The position numbers were made by a program, and so were the translations under genes. The notes beneath the pieces were generated by a model, which did not search any database, was not told where the DNA came from, and was given only the letters and a program-made list of their open reading frames with translations. From positions 1-47,599 of the forward strand of contig JAGHZY010000032.1 of assembly GCA_017745175.1 (NCBI GenBank): a DNA stretch of 47,599 nucleotides. The letters run 5' to 3'. This DNA comes from Sphingopyxis sp. (GTDB taxonomy: Bacteria; Pseudomonadota; Alphaproteobacteria; Sphingomonadales; Sphingomonadaceae). This document shows, piece by piece, positions 1 to 8,066 of this stretch; position 1 is the first letter of the stretch, and every line of letters starts with the position of its first letter.

Positions 1-339
1 CGCGGGGGCTGTTGCTCCCGACCGCGATTTTCGCTCGCTGGAGCTGCTGAAACTTTCCGTCGGCCGCCCGGATCGAGGGGTGTGCGTTGACTATGAGAAC
101 GTTCTCATATACGAATTTTCTCGTAACGATACGCTGCCGCCGGAAAGAGCGGCCGATGCGGGGGAATGGGATGCGGGCGTCTCGAAAATAATGTTGCCCG
201 GACTCCGGCGCCCGGTCACCGCGCCGGTGACGCGCGCCATTGCGGCGCCGGGGGCCGAAGGTGGCGTGGCAGCCACCGTCCGGCAACGGGATGACGCTGC
301 CGTCGGCGACTGCGGCAGCATGGGGGATCAGGAGCGATA
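1..339. other. Non-coding leader upstream of the lacI-type gene
   Basis: No convincing gene is seen here. A reading frame stays open from the left edge to 340, but the peptide has no recognisable features and contains the operator palindrome, so I treat it as chance. The stretch holds a promoter-like element with a LacI-type palindrome near 87-115, then roughly 220 bases of leader before the regulator's start codon. A gene leaving the window to the left on the minus strand could share this control region, but none is visible. Confidence 0.5.
87..115 (+). promoter_or_regulatory. Putative promoter with embedded LacI-family operator
   Basis: Positions 92-109 form a perfect 18-bp palindrome, TATGAGAACGTTCTCATA, with the central CG typical of LacI/GalR-family operators. 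It fills the spacer between a -35-like TTGACT (87-92) and a weak -10-like TACGAA (110-115). A repressor bound here would block RNA polymerase. The adjacent lacI-type gene at 340 is the obvious ligand-responsive candidate, which suggests autoregulation of the regulator-transporter operon and possibly control of a gene to the left. The palindrome is seen directly; promoter assignment is inference. Confidence 0.65.
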
Positions 340-1401
340 ATGGGGCGTCGGCGGCAGTCGGTCACGATCAGGCATGTCGCGGCCGACGCGGGGGTGTCGC
401 TGCAGACGGTGAGCCGCGTCATCAACAACGAGCCCAATGTCCGCCCCGAAATGAAGGAACGCGTCCGGGCGTCGATCGACAGGCTGGGCTATGTGCCGTC
501 GATCGCGGCGCAGCGGATGAGCGGGTCGCGCTCCTATCTGATCCTTGCGATCAACGACCGCGAGCGCACGATCGCCGACTGGCAGGGCCGGCAGGGAGGC
601 GACTGGGTCGACCAGATGCTGTTCGGCGGGATGCTGAAATGCGCCGAGTTCGGATACCGGATGATCTTCGAACTCGTCGACACGCATAATGATCATGTCG
701 AACGCGAACTGCGCGCGGCGATCGCGGCGCTCCAGCCCGACGGCGTGATCCTGACCCCGCCGCATTCGGACAGTCCGCTGATCGTCGGCCTGCTCGACCA
801 GCAGAAGATTCCGTTCGCGCGCATCGGCTCGCGCGGCGGGGCGGCGGGGATCGCGCTGACGATGGATGACGAGGGATCGGCGCGGCGCGCGACGCGGCAC
901 CTGACCGACCTCGGGCACAGGCGCATCGGCTTTATCGCGGGGCCGCCCGAATATAGTCTCAGCCGCTGGCGTATCGACGGCTGGGAGGGCGAGATGACAG
1001 CCGGGGGGCTGCCGACGGCCGGACTGCTCGTCGAAGGCGACTTCACCTATGCCTCGGGCGCCGCGGCGGCGCGCCAACTGCTCGGCGGTATCGATCCGCC
1101 GACCGCGATCATCGCGAGCAGCGACCAGATGGCGCTCGCGACGCTCGAGGTCGCGCGCGCGAAGGGGCTCGACGTGCCCGGACAATTGTCGATCGTCAGT
1201 TTCGACAACACCCCGGTCGTGCGTTTCACGCAGCCCGCGCTGACCGCGGTCGACCAGCCGGTCGCCGAGATCACATCGCGCGCGGTCGAACTGATCATCG
1301 CGGCGCAGCGCGGCGCGGCGCGCCCGGCCGGGCCGATACGCGTGCAGGGCGGGCTGGTCCCGCGCGGTTCGACCGCCGCGCCGGCCGTCGGTCATGACTG
1401 A
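340..1401 (+). CDS. LacI/GalR-family transcriptional regulator
   Basis: A 353-residue protein with the LacI architecture. The N-terminal helix-turn-helix (about residues 8-40, TIRHVAADAGVSLQTVSRVI) and hinge helix (RLGYVPSIAAQRM) precede a periplasmic-binding-protein-like sugar-sensing domain that ends near SIVSFDNTPVVRFTQPALT. The ATG at 340 follows GGAG at 331-334 and overlaps the stop of a spurious upstream frame. Its 3' end overlaps the next gene, a transporter, by 8 bases, so the two are co-transcribed. It probably binds the palindrome at 92-109 and releases it on binding a sugar; the sugar cannot be told from sequence. Such regulators commonly control TonB receptor and sugar catabolic genes in sphingomonads. 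Confidence 0.93.
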   Translation: MGRRRQSVTIRHVAADAGVSLQTVSRVINNEPNVRPEMKERVRASIDRLGYVPSIAAQRMSGSRSYLILAINDRERTIADWQGRQGGDWVDQMLFGGMLKCAEFGYRMIFELVDTHNDHVERELRAAIAALQPDGVILTPPHSDSPLIVGLLDQQKIPFARIGSRGGAAGIALTMDDEGSARRATRHLTDLGHRRIGFIAGPPEYSLSRWRIDGWEGEMTAGGLPTAGLLVEGDFTYASGAAAARQLLGGIDPPTAIIASSDQMALATLEVARAKGLDVPGQLSIVSFDNTPVVRFTQPALTAVDQPVAEITSRAVELIIAAQRGAARPAGPIRVQGGLVPRGSTAAPAVGHD

Positions 1402-2683
1402 CACCGGCGTCGCGCGGCGCCAGTCGCCCGCTTTCCTGTTCCTCTATGCGCTCGCTTGGGCGGGCAGCGCGATTGCCTATGTTCCGTTCCTGACGATCTG
1501 GCTGCCCGGCCGGATGACGCAGCTGTCGGGGGCGGCCGATGTCCAGATGCTCGGCTTTGCCACCTTTTTCGGCGCGATTGCGGCGAGCGTCGGCGGGGTC
1601 GCTTTCGGCTGGCTCAGCGACCGGACGCGCAACCGGCGCGGCTGGGTGCTGACCGGGCTGGTGCTGAGCCTGTCGCTGTTGCTGCTTGTCCCGCTCGCAC
1701 CGACCGTCGGGACGCTGGTCGGGTTCATCATCCTGTGGCAGCTCGCGCTCAACATGATGCTCGGTCCGCTCGCCGCATGGGCGGGCGACGTCGTGCCCGA
1801 CGCGCAGAAAGGGTTGCTCGGCGGGCTGCTCGCCTTTTCGCCTGCGCTCGGCGCCTGGTCGGGGGCGCTTGTCACCTGGCCGGGGCTGGTGCCGGGCGAT
1901 GGGCGGCTGATCGTCATCGCGCTGCTCGTTGCGGGCGCGGTGCTGCCCGTCCTGCTGTTCGGCCGGCCGCGGCCGTTTCCCGAACTCGCGGCGCCGCCCG
2001 AACGCGCCGCCGATACGCGGCCGGAGCGGCCGGACGGCCGCGCGATACGGATGTGGCTGGCGCGCCTCCTCGTCCAGATCGCCGAGGCGGCGCTCTTCGC
2101 CTATCTCTATTTCTGGTTTCGATCGATCGATCCGGGGATGCACGACCATGAAAAGGCGCGCATTTTCGGGCTTGCGCTGTCGCTCGCAATACCGATCGCG
2201 CTGGTCGGCGGGCGGTGGGCCGACCGCCACGACCGGCCCTTCCTGCCGCTCGTGGTCAGCGCGGCGGTGTCGGCTGCGGGGATGATCGGCATGGCCCTCG
2301 CGACCGGAATCGGCATGGCGAAGGCCAGCTATCTGGTCTTCGGCACCGCGACGACGGTCTTTCTCTCCCTCCACGCCAGCCAGACGCTGCGTATCCTGCC
2401 GCGGTCGGACCGGCGCGGGCGCGATCTGGGCATCTTCAATCTCACCAACACCATGCCTTCGCTGATCATGCCGTGGCTGACGATTTCGCTCGTCCCCGGG
2501 TTCGGTTTCGACGCGCTTTTCCTGTTGCTCGCGGGGCTGACCACGATCGCCGTGCTGCTGCTCGCCACGATGCCGCGCCGCGCCGATCCCGCCCTGAACG
2601 CAGCGCCGGACCCGGTTCGGCTCCTGAATACGAATGGACAGGCGGTCGGCGATAATCCGCCTTGCCCGCCGAAGGCAAAATGA
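1394..2683 (+). CDS. MFS transporter, probable sugar permease
   Basis: A 429-residue polytopic inner-membrane protein of the major facilitator superfamily. It has about 12 hydrophobic segments, an MFS motif A in the first cytoplasmic loop (GWLSDRTRNRRGW, near residues 75-88), and a charged central loop rich in Pro, Arg and Glu around residues 195-215. The start overlaps the lacI-type gene by 8 bases. Position in a LacI-regulated operon next to a second, unrelated MFS carrier points to uptake of a carbohydrate or of oligosaccharide breakdown products. The substrate is not determinable. The last 35 or so residues are a low-complexity tail. Confidence 0.85.
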   Translation: MTDTGVARRQSPAFLFLYALAWAGSAIAYVPFLTIWLPGRMTQLSGAADVQMLGFATFFGAIAASVGGVAFGWLSDRTRNRRGWVLTGLVLSLSLLLLVPLAPTVGTLVGFIILWQLALNMMLGPLAAWAGDVVPDAQKGLLGGLLAFSPALGAWSGALVTWPGLVPGDGRLIVIALLVAGAVLPVLLFGRPRPFPELAAPPERAADTRPERPDGRAIRMWLARLLVQIAEAALFAYLYFWFRSIDPGMHDHEKARIFGLALSLAIPIALVGGRWADRHDRPFLPLVVSAAVSAAGMIGMALATGIGMAKASYLVFGTATTVFLSLHASQTLRILPRSDRRGRDLGIFNLTNTMPSLIMPWLTISLVPGFGFDALFLLLAGLTTIAVLLLATMPRRADPALNAAPDPVRLLNTNGQAVGDNPPCPPKAK

Positions 2684-2726
2684 CGACAGGTCGGCAACAG
2701 AGACACATCAGGTCGGGGAGAGAGAT

Positions 2727-4037
2727 ATGGCATTGGCGCCCAACGTCGCGACGAGCGCGGACCCGAACGTAGCCGGACAGCCGGGCAAGGGCGGTGGCAG
2801 CACGCGGGTCGTGCTGATCCTCGCCTTTGCGGTGTTCTTCCTGCTGGGCGGGGTGACGAACATCAACGACCTGCTCGTCGGCAAGTTCAAGCCGATGTTC
2901 CACCTGACGCATGCGCAGGCCAACCTCGTGCAGATGGCGTTTTTCATCGCTTACGGCGCCTTCTCGATCCCCGCCGGGATCGTCATGTCGAAGCTCGGCT
3001 ATATTCGCACCTTCGTGCTAGGCTTCATCATCGTGGCGGCGGCCGCCTTTCTCTTCATCCCGGCTTCGGCGGCGGCGTCCTACCCCGGATTCCTCGCCGC
3101 GCTCTTCTGTATCGGCGCGGGGATCACGGTGTTGCAGGTCGCGATGAATCCGGTGATCACGACGCTGGGGCCGGTCGAAACCTCGCCCAGCCGGCTGACC
3201 TTTGCACAGGCGTTCAATTCGATCGGCGTGTTCCTGATGGTCTATGGCGGCGCGACTTTCCTGCTCGGCGATTCGACGCCGATCAACGCCGAGACTGCGA
3301 GCGAGGCGCAAATCCAGGCCTATCGCGTCGCCGAAGGCGCATCGATCGGAACCGCCTATATGTGGCTCGGGGTGCTGATGCTGGCGATCGCGGCGGTGTT
3401 CTGGATGTATCGGTCGACGCTCGACCATGCGAGGGCCGACGACGTGAAGCTCGAGGGCACCTGGGGCCTCCTGACCCACAACCGCCGCGTCCAGTTCGGC
3501 GCGCTGTGCATCTTCGTCTATGTCGGCGCCGAAGTGGCGATCGGCTCGAACCTGATCGCCTATCTCGCCGAGCCGAGCGTGATGGGGCTGGGACTCCAGG
3601 CGGCGGGCAAGCTGGTTGCGATGTACTGGCTGGGCGCGCTGGTCGGCCGGCTGCTCGGCGGTTTCATCCTGCGACTGGCGAAGCCGGGACGGGTGCTCGC
3701 GACCTTCGCGACCGGCGCGATTTCGCTGATCGTCGTGTCGGCGGTGACGACGGGCGCGCTGTCGGGCTGGGCGCTGATTCTGGTCGGTTTCTGCAATTCG
3801 CTGATGTTCCCGACGATCTTCAGCCTCGCGACCGAAGGGCTGGGCGAACGGACGCCGCAGGGGTCGGGAATCATGTGCACCGCGATCATCGGCGGGGCGA
3901 TCGTCCCGTTCCTGTTCGGAACGGTGGCCGATCTGGGCGGCAACATCCGTCTCGCGCTGGCGGTTCCGCTGATCTGCTACGCGATCATCGCGAGTTTCGG
4001 GCTGTGGACGGCGGCGCGTCCGGCAACGACGGCGTAA
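2727..4037 (+). CDS. FHS-family (GluP/FucP-like) sugar:H+ symporter
   Basis: A 436-residue membrane protein of the fucose-galactose-glucose:H+ symporter branch of the MFS. Family signatures are visible: NDLLVGKF in TM1 with the conserved Asp that carries protons in FucP, then the TM4 stretch LQVAMNPVITTLGPVE and AQAFNSIGVF in TM5. The TM4 position that is Glu in FucP is Gln here, as I recall for GluP-like hexose carriers, so glucose/galactose-type transport is likelier than fucose. An upstream in-frame start at 2634 exists, but the ATG at 2727 has a strong GGGGAGAGAG ribosome site and begins just before the conserved domain. It lies 43 bases after the first transporter, probably in the same operon. 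Confidence 0.88.
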   Translation: MALAPNVATSADPNVAGQPGKGGGSTRVVLILAFAVFFLLGGVTNINDLLVGKFKPMFHLTHAQANLVQMAFFIAYGAFSIPAGIVMSKLGYIRTFVLGFIIVAAAAFLFIPASAAASYPGFLAALFCIGAGITVLQVAMNPVITTLGPVETSPSRLTFAQAFNSIGVFLMVYGGATFLLGDSTPINAETASEAQIQAYRVAEGASIGTAYMWLGVLMLAIAAVFWMYRSTLDHARADDVKLEGTWGLLTHNRRVQFGALCIFVYVGAEVAIGSNLIAYLAEPSVMGLGLQAAGKLVAMYWLGALVGRLLGGFILRLAKPGRVLATFATGAISLIVVSAVTTGALSGWALILVGFCNSLMFPTIFSLATEGLGERTPQGSGIMCTAIIGGAIVPFLFGTVADLGGNIRLALAVPLICYAIIASFGLWTAARPATTA

Positions 4038-4098
4038 CGATCGGGCGGCGTGCGCGGGCGCCGCGATCGGGCGCTGCGTGCGGTCGTCCGACGGGCAA

Positions 4099-4139
4099 AG
4101 CCGCGGACGATCGGCCCTGATGCACGATCGTCCGCGGCT
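4099..4139. terminator. Bidirectional hairpin terminator
   Basis: A perfect 15-bp stem (arms 4099-4113 and 4125-4139, AGCCGCGGACGATCG and its complement) with an 11-base loop lies between the convergent transporter and GGDEF genes. There is no clear T-tract on either side, so the call rests on stem strength and position. Confidence 0.7.
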
Positions 4140-4161
4140 CGCCCCCTCGTGGAACCCGGAC

Positions 4162-5283
4162 TTATGCGGGGTCGGCGATCCGGATGCAGTTCCGGCCGGC
4201 GGCCTTCGCCTTGTAGAGCGCTTCGTCGGCCGCCTTGAGCGCGGCGCGCGCGTCGCCATGGCCGAAGGCATCGGCAACCCCGCCCGAAAAGGTTATCTGG
4301 CCGAAGGGCTCGTCGGTCTTGCGGTTGATGAGGCGCCGGTCGGCGAGCGCTTCGCGCGCGTCGTCGAGCTTTTCGGCCGCCTCGGTCGGCGTCAGGCCGC
4401 GGAACAGCATGACGAACTCCTCGCCGCCGTGGCGCGCGACATGGCAATGATCGTTCGAGATGCGCGCGAGCGTGTCGGCGATCGCCTTGATCACGCGGTC
4501 GCCCGCCTCGTGACCGTGGAGGTCGTTGACCTTCTTGAATTCGTCGATGTCGCAAAAGGCGATGCTCAGGGGTTCGACCGCCGCGCGCGCCTCCTTGTAA
4601 TGGCGATCGAGCAACGTCTCGAACGCCCGGCGGTTGGGCAGTCCGGTCAGATAATCGAGCTCGGCGTCGCGCTTGGCGCGGTCGAGGCTGCGGCGCAGCG
4701 CCTTCGCCTCATCCTCGCTTCTGCGCATATCGTCCTCGGCCTTGCGCGTGCGATCGAGCATCACCCTGGCGAGATCGGCGAGGTTCGAGACGATGCGTCC
4801 CGTTTTCTGGAGCTGCTCGAGGTCGACGACATGTTGTTCGAGTTCGGTCCCATAGTCGCTGGTGACCGTGCGGGCTTCCTTGGTGTTCGTCTGGAACGCC
4901 TCGATATTGGTTTCGAGCCGCGTCATCAGCCGGTCGAGTTCGACACGGTCGGGCTGGTTGCCGTCCTGCTCGTCGAGTTCGTTGAGCCATTTCTGGCTGA
5001 TCCCGTCGGCGGTCTGCGCCTGCGCGACGATCTGCCGCGCGAGGCGGGGATTGCTGCCCGAGAAGGCGGCATGGGCAAGCAGCAGATTCGTCGGCGATAC
5101 GTCGAGGTCATTGTCGACGAGAAAGGAGGTGATCGATGCGGCGAGTTCATAGCGCGCCTCGCGGGCGGCGCCGCCCGGAGGCTTGCGGCCTCCGTCAGGG
5201 GTGTCGCCGCGTGCGTGGCGAAGCCCCAGCCAACCCAGGAGCCGCCCTACCGGCTCGTTCGATGCTGTCGCTTTGGTGGTCAT
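4162..5283 (-). CDS. GGDEF-domain diguanylate cyclase
   Basis: A 373-residue cytoplasmic protein. The C-terminal GGDEF domain (about 205-365) contains DYLTGLPNRRAF, the metal-binding FCDIDEFKKVND (Asp245) and the active-site GGEEF at 286-290, so it should make cyclic di-GMP from two GTP. The position where product-inhibition RxxD would sit reads NDHC, so the usual I-site is absent. The N-terminal 200 residues have no obvious membrane segment. They contain a likely helical coiled region (about 110-205) preceded by a domain I cannot name, perhaps sensory. The gene is monocistronic and convergent with the transporter operon. Confidence 0.9.
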   Translation of the reverse strand: MTTKATASNEPVGRLLGWLGLRHARGDTPDGGRKPPGGAAREARYELAASITSFLVDNDLDVSPTNLLLAHAAFSGSNPRLARQIVAQAQTADGISQKWLNELDEQDGNQPDRVELDRLMTRLETNIEAFQTNTKEARTVTSDYGTELEQHVVDLEQLQKTGRIVSNLADLARVMLDRTRKAEDDMRRSEDEAKALRRSLDRAKRDAELDYLTGLPNRRAFETLLDRHYKEARAAVEPLSIAFCDIDEFKKVNDLHGHEAGDRVIKAIADTLARISNDHCHVARHGGEEFVMLFRGLTPTEAAEKLDDAREALADRRLINRKTDEPFGQITFSGGVADAFGHGDARAALKAADEALYKAKAAGRNCIRIADPA

Positions 5284-5487
5284 GCGAGCTATAACGAGCG
5301 CTAGAACGCGCTTTTAAGGCCGATTTCCCCGTCGCGGCGCGATTTTTTGACCGAATTGGACCAGTCCGACGATGGCCGGTGCAATCGGCGTGTCAAAACA
5401 GCGGCTTACCGCGCGGAATCGCGTGAACGATTGCGCGAGCGGCCCATTGTCTGGCACTGAGCGAGACGAATATCGGAGGAGCGACCT

Positions 5488-6843
5488 TTGCTGGGCTGGA
5501 TTTTTTTCGCGCGCGACCTCGATCCGGCCTTGCCGGAGGTCCCCGAAATCCTGCGCTTTCAGGAGGCGGCCGCGGCGCGCGGGCTCGAACTTCACGTCCT
5601 GAAGCCGCATAATTTCGATATCGTCGCGGCGCCGGTCGATGGCTGGTCGGTCCATTATGAGGGCCATTCGCTCGAGCGGCCCGATTTCATCCTGTGCCGT
5701 ACCGGCGCCGAAACCGATTATTTCACGCTCGCGGTGCTCCGCCATTTCGAACGGCGCGGGGTGCGGCTGATCAACGGACCCGCGGCGATCGACCTTGTCG
5801 CCGACAAGCTCCACACGATGCAGCGGCTCGCGCGCGCGGGCCTGCCGATCCCGGCGACGATTCTCGGCAAATTCCCGATCGGGGTCGATGTGGTCGAGGA
5901 GGAGCTGGGCTTTCCGCTGATCGTCAAGACGCTGCGCGGCACCCGCGGCACGGGGGTCCTCAAATGCGAGGATCGCAGCCAGTTCGAGGACCTTGCCGGG
6001 CTGCTCGAAAGCGCCGATGCCAAGGCCGATTTCCTGTTCCAGCATTATGTGCGGTCGAGCCACGGCCGCGACGTGCGGGTGCTCGTGATCGGCGGGCGCG
6101 TGATCGCCGCGATGGAGCGGCGCGCACCCGCGGGCCATTTCAAGTCGAACGTCTCGCTGGGCGGCGTCGGCATTGCGTACACGCCGACGGGCGAGATGGC
6201 CGATCTCGCGGCGCGCGCCGCCGATACGCTGGGGCTGGAGGTCGCGGGGATCGACATATTGTTCGACGAGGAAGGCTACCGGATCTGCGAGGCGAACAGC
6301 GCGCCCGGCTTTCAGGGGCTCGAACGCGCGTGTGCGATCGATGTCCCCGATGCGATCTTCGACTGGATCGAGGCGACCCACGCGGCCGAGGAGCGGCCGA
6401 TCCGGGCGGTGACGGGCGAGGCGCTGATCGATCTTGTCTTCGGCGGGCGGCTCAGCCTGCGTTCGATCGGCGACCGGCTCGACGAACCGCGCGCCTTTGC
6501 GCGCGCGGTCGGCGTCCGGCTGGTCGGCGCCGGGCTGGGCTCGGTCGTGTCGTCGCTGGTGCCGGGGCGGCGGGCGGCGCCGCACAGCCCGGTGGCGCGG
6601 CGGCTCGAGGCCCTGCGCGCCGATGCGCGCGGTGTCCCGATCGGCGTCGACAGCGATATCGACCAGGAACAGACGCTGCTGACCGTGCTCGGCGTATCGA
6701 TCTGGGCCGCGGTCCTGCCGTGGCTGGCCGGCGGCGCGCCGATCTTCGCCGGTGCGCTGTCGCTGATCGCGCTCGGTTTTCCGGCGGTGTTCCTGCTCAC
6801 GCGCAGAACGGGCAAGGCGGCGCGCCGGAAAGCGGCGCAATGA
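5488..6843 (+). CDS. RimK-like ATP-grasp ligase with C-terminal membrane segment
   Basis: A 451-residue protein. Residues about 100-290 form an ATP-grasp domain like RimK and glutathione synthase: INGPAAIDLVADKLHTMQRL, the ATP-binding FPLIVKTLRGTRGTGVL, the phosphate-side region SSHGRDVRVLVIGGRVIAAM, and the Mg-binding end VAGIDILFDEEGYRICEAN with NSAPGFQG. It should join a carboxylate to an amine through an acyl-phosphate, possibly adding glutamate or another amino acid. After the catalytic domain come about 100 uncharacterised residues and two hydrophobic segments (about 395-440) with a basic tail, which would anchor it to the membrane. The TTG start at 5488 follows GGAGGA at 5475-5480. The stop overlaps the following exporter start (ATGA). 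Confidence 0.85.
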   Translation: MLGWIFFARDLDPALPEVPEILRFQEAAAARGLELHVLKPHNFDIVAAPVDGWSVHYEGHSLERPDFILCRTGAETDYFTLAVLRHFERRGVRLINGPAAIDLVADKLHTMQRLARAGLPIPATILGKFPIGVDVVEEELGFPLIVKTLRGTRGTGVLKCEDRSQFEDLAGLLESADAKADFLFQHYVRSSHGRDVRVLVIGGRVIAAMERRAPAGHFKSNVSLGGVGIAYTPTGEMADLAARAADTLGLEVAGIDILFDEEGYRICEANSAPGFQGLERACAIDVPDAIFDWIEATHAAEERPIRAVTGEALIDLVFGGRLSLRSIGDRLDEPRAFARAVGVRLVGAGLGSVVSSLVPGRRAAPHSPVARRLEALRADARGVPIGVDSDIDQEQTLLTVLGVSIWAAVLPWLAGGAPIFAGALSLIALGFPAVFLLTRRTGKAARRKAAQ

Positions 6844-7631
6844 CCATTTTCGACGGGCTGACGCTCTGGGCGCTGCTGCCTTTCATCATCGTCGGTTTCG
6901 CCGCGCAGCTGATCGACAGCGCGCTCGGCATGGCGTTCGGCGTCATCGGCACGGCGCTGCTGCTTGTCCTCGGCCTGCCGCCGGTCTCGGCATCGGCTGC
7001 GGTGCATGTGGCGGAAAGCTTCACCGGCGGCGTGTCGGGGCTGGCGCACGCGGTGCAGCGCAATGTCGACTGGCGGCTGTTCCGCCGGCTGGTCGTGCCG
7101 GGTATCGTGGGCGGGCTGATCGGCGTGTGGCTGCTCACCAGTATCGATAACGGCATCGCGCGGCCCGTCGTGCTCGCCTATCTGGGTGCGGTCGGCATCT
7201 ATCTGCTCTGGCGCGGCGCGCGGCGCCCGCAAACCTATCGCAGCCTGAAGCTTGTCGGACCGCTCGGCCTTATCGGCGGGATCGCCGACGGATCGGGCGG
7301 CGGCGGCTGGGGGCCGATCGTCAGCGCGAACCTGCTCGCGCAGGGCGCCGAACCGCGCACGGTGATCGGCACGGTCAATGCATCCGAGTTTTTCGTCACC
7401 GTGACGATCGCCGCCGGGTTCATCGGCGCGATGGGCTGGCACAGCTTCAGCACCGCCGCGATCGGTCTGCTGATCGGCGGCGTCGTCGCGGCGCCGATCG
7501 GGGCGTGGCTCGCCCGCCGCCTCCGCGCCGACTGGCTGGTCGGCGGCGCGGGGGTGTTGCTGCTGCTTGCGAGCGCCTATGGCTTCCTTGCGCTGATGTT
7601 CGAGCCGGTGCCGACCTTCCGCGGCTTCTGA
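6840..7631 (+). CDS. TSUP-family (TauE/SafE) membrane exporter
   Basis: A 263-residue integral membrane protein of the sulfite exporter TauE/SafE family. It has about eight hydrophobic segments and two repeated halves; the first begins FIIVGFAAQLIDSALGMAFG and the second GLIGGIADGSGGGGWGPIVS, the typical glycine-rich family signature. Members move sulfite, sulfoacetate or other small organic acids across the inner membrane. The ATG overlaps the ATP-grasp stop, so both are made together. No sulfur gene is nearby, so the substrate may relate to the ligase product; this is conjecture. Confidence 0.88.
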   Translation: MTIFDGLTLWALLPFIIVGFAAQLIDSALGMAFGVIGTALLLVLGLPPVSASAAVHVAESFTGGVSGLAHAVQRNVDWRLFRRLVVPGIVGGLIGVWLLTSIDNGIARPVVLAYLGAVGIYLLWRGARRPQTYRSLKLVGPLGLIGGIADGSGGGGWGPIVSANLLAQGAEPRTVIGTVNASEFFVTVTIAAGFIGAMGWHSFSTAAIGLLIGGVVAAPIGAWLARRLRADWLVGGAGVLLLLASAYGFLALMFEPVPTFRGF

Positions 7632-7652
7632 CGGTTCAAGCCGCGCAACGCG

Positions 7653-8066
7653 TCAGCCGGGGCGGGTCCAGATCTTGGTGCGGCAGAAGAAGGCGATGCA
7701 GCCCTTGAGTTCGAGCTTGCCGTTCGGAAGCAGTTTCAGCTGCCCCTTCGCCGCGCCGTCGCCCGATTCGGGATCATAGACGGGGCCGCCCTTCCATTCG
7801 GTCGGACCGCCGGTGAAGCCGTTGAGCACGACGAGGCCCCTGAGCTTGCGCTGGCGCAGTTTCGGGTCCGAATTGCGCTCGTCGCGCAGGTCGGGATTGG
7901 CGCGCAGCCGCCTGGCGTCGACGACCTTGCCGCAGAGCGCCTTGCCGCAGCGGTAGATCTCGACGCGCCCGCCCTCGCTGCCCGTCGCCCAGACGCCGGT
8001 GATGTCGGCGGCCGCGGCGGGTGTCGCGAAGGCCGCGGCCCCGAGGATGAGCAAGGCGCGCATCAT
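7653..8066 (-). CDS. Exported DUF2147-like protein
   Basis: A 137-residue secreted protein. It has a clear signal peptide (MMRALLILGAAAFATPAAAA, cleaved before Asp21) and a short beta-rich domain starting DITGVWATGSEGGRVEIYRCG, the pattern of DUF2147 proteins, with a C-terminal KGCIAFFCRTKIWTR. Four cysteines (two near 40-45 and two near 123-128) could form disulfides in the periplasm. Two adjacent ATG codons are possible starts; the first overlaps the stop of the upstream PF10118 gene by 4 bases, so the pair is coupled. The family's function is unknown. Confidence 0.8.
   Translation of the reverse strand: MMRALLILGAAAFATPAAAADITGVWATGSEGGRVEIYRCGKALCGKVVDARRLRANPDLRDERNSDPKLRQRKLRGLVVLNGFTGGPTEWKGGPVYDPESGDGAAKGQLKLLPNGKLELKGCIAFFCRTKIWTRPG

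Noticed and set aside
80..340. Open frame at the left edge running up to the lacI-type gene
   Set aside because: No recognisable protein features, and it contains a perfect operator palindrome in a promoter-like context; treated as non-coding.
5694..7631. Long 645-codon frame spanning the ATP-grasp gene and the exporter
   Set aside because: The first part is an out-of-frame, Arg-rich shadow of the ATP-grasp gene; only the portion from 6840 is the real exporter.
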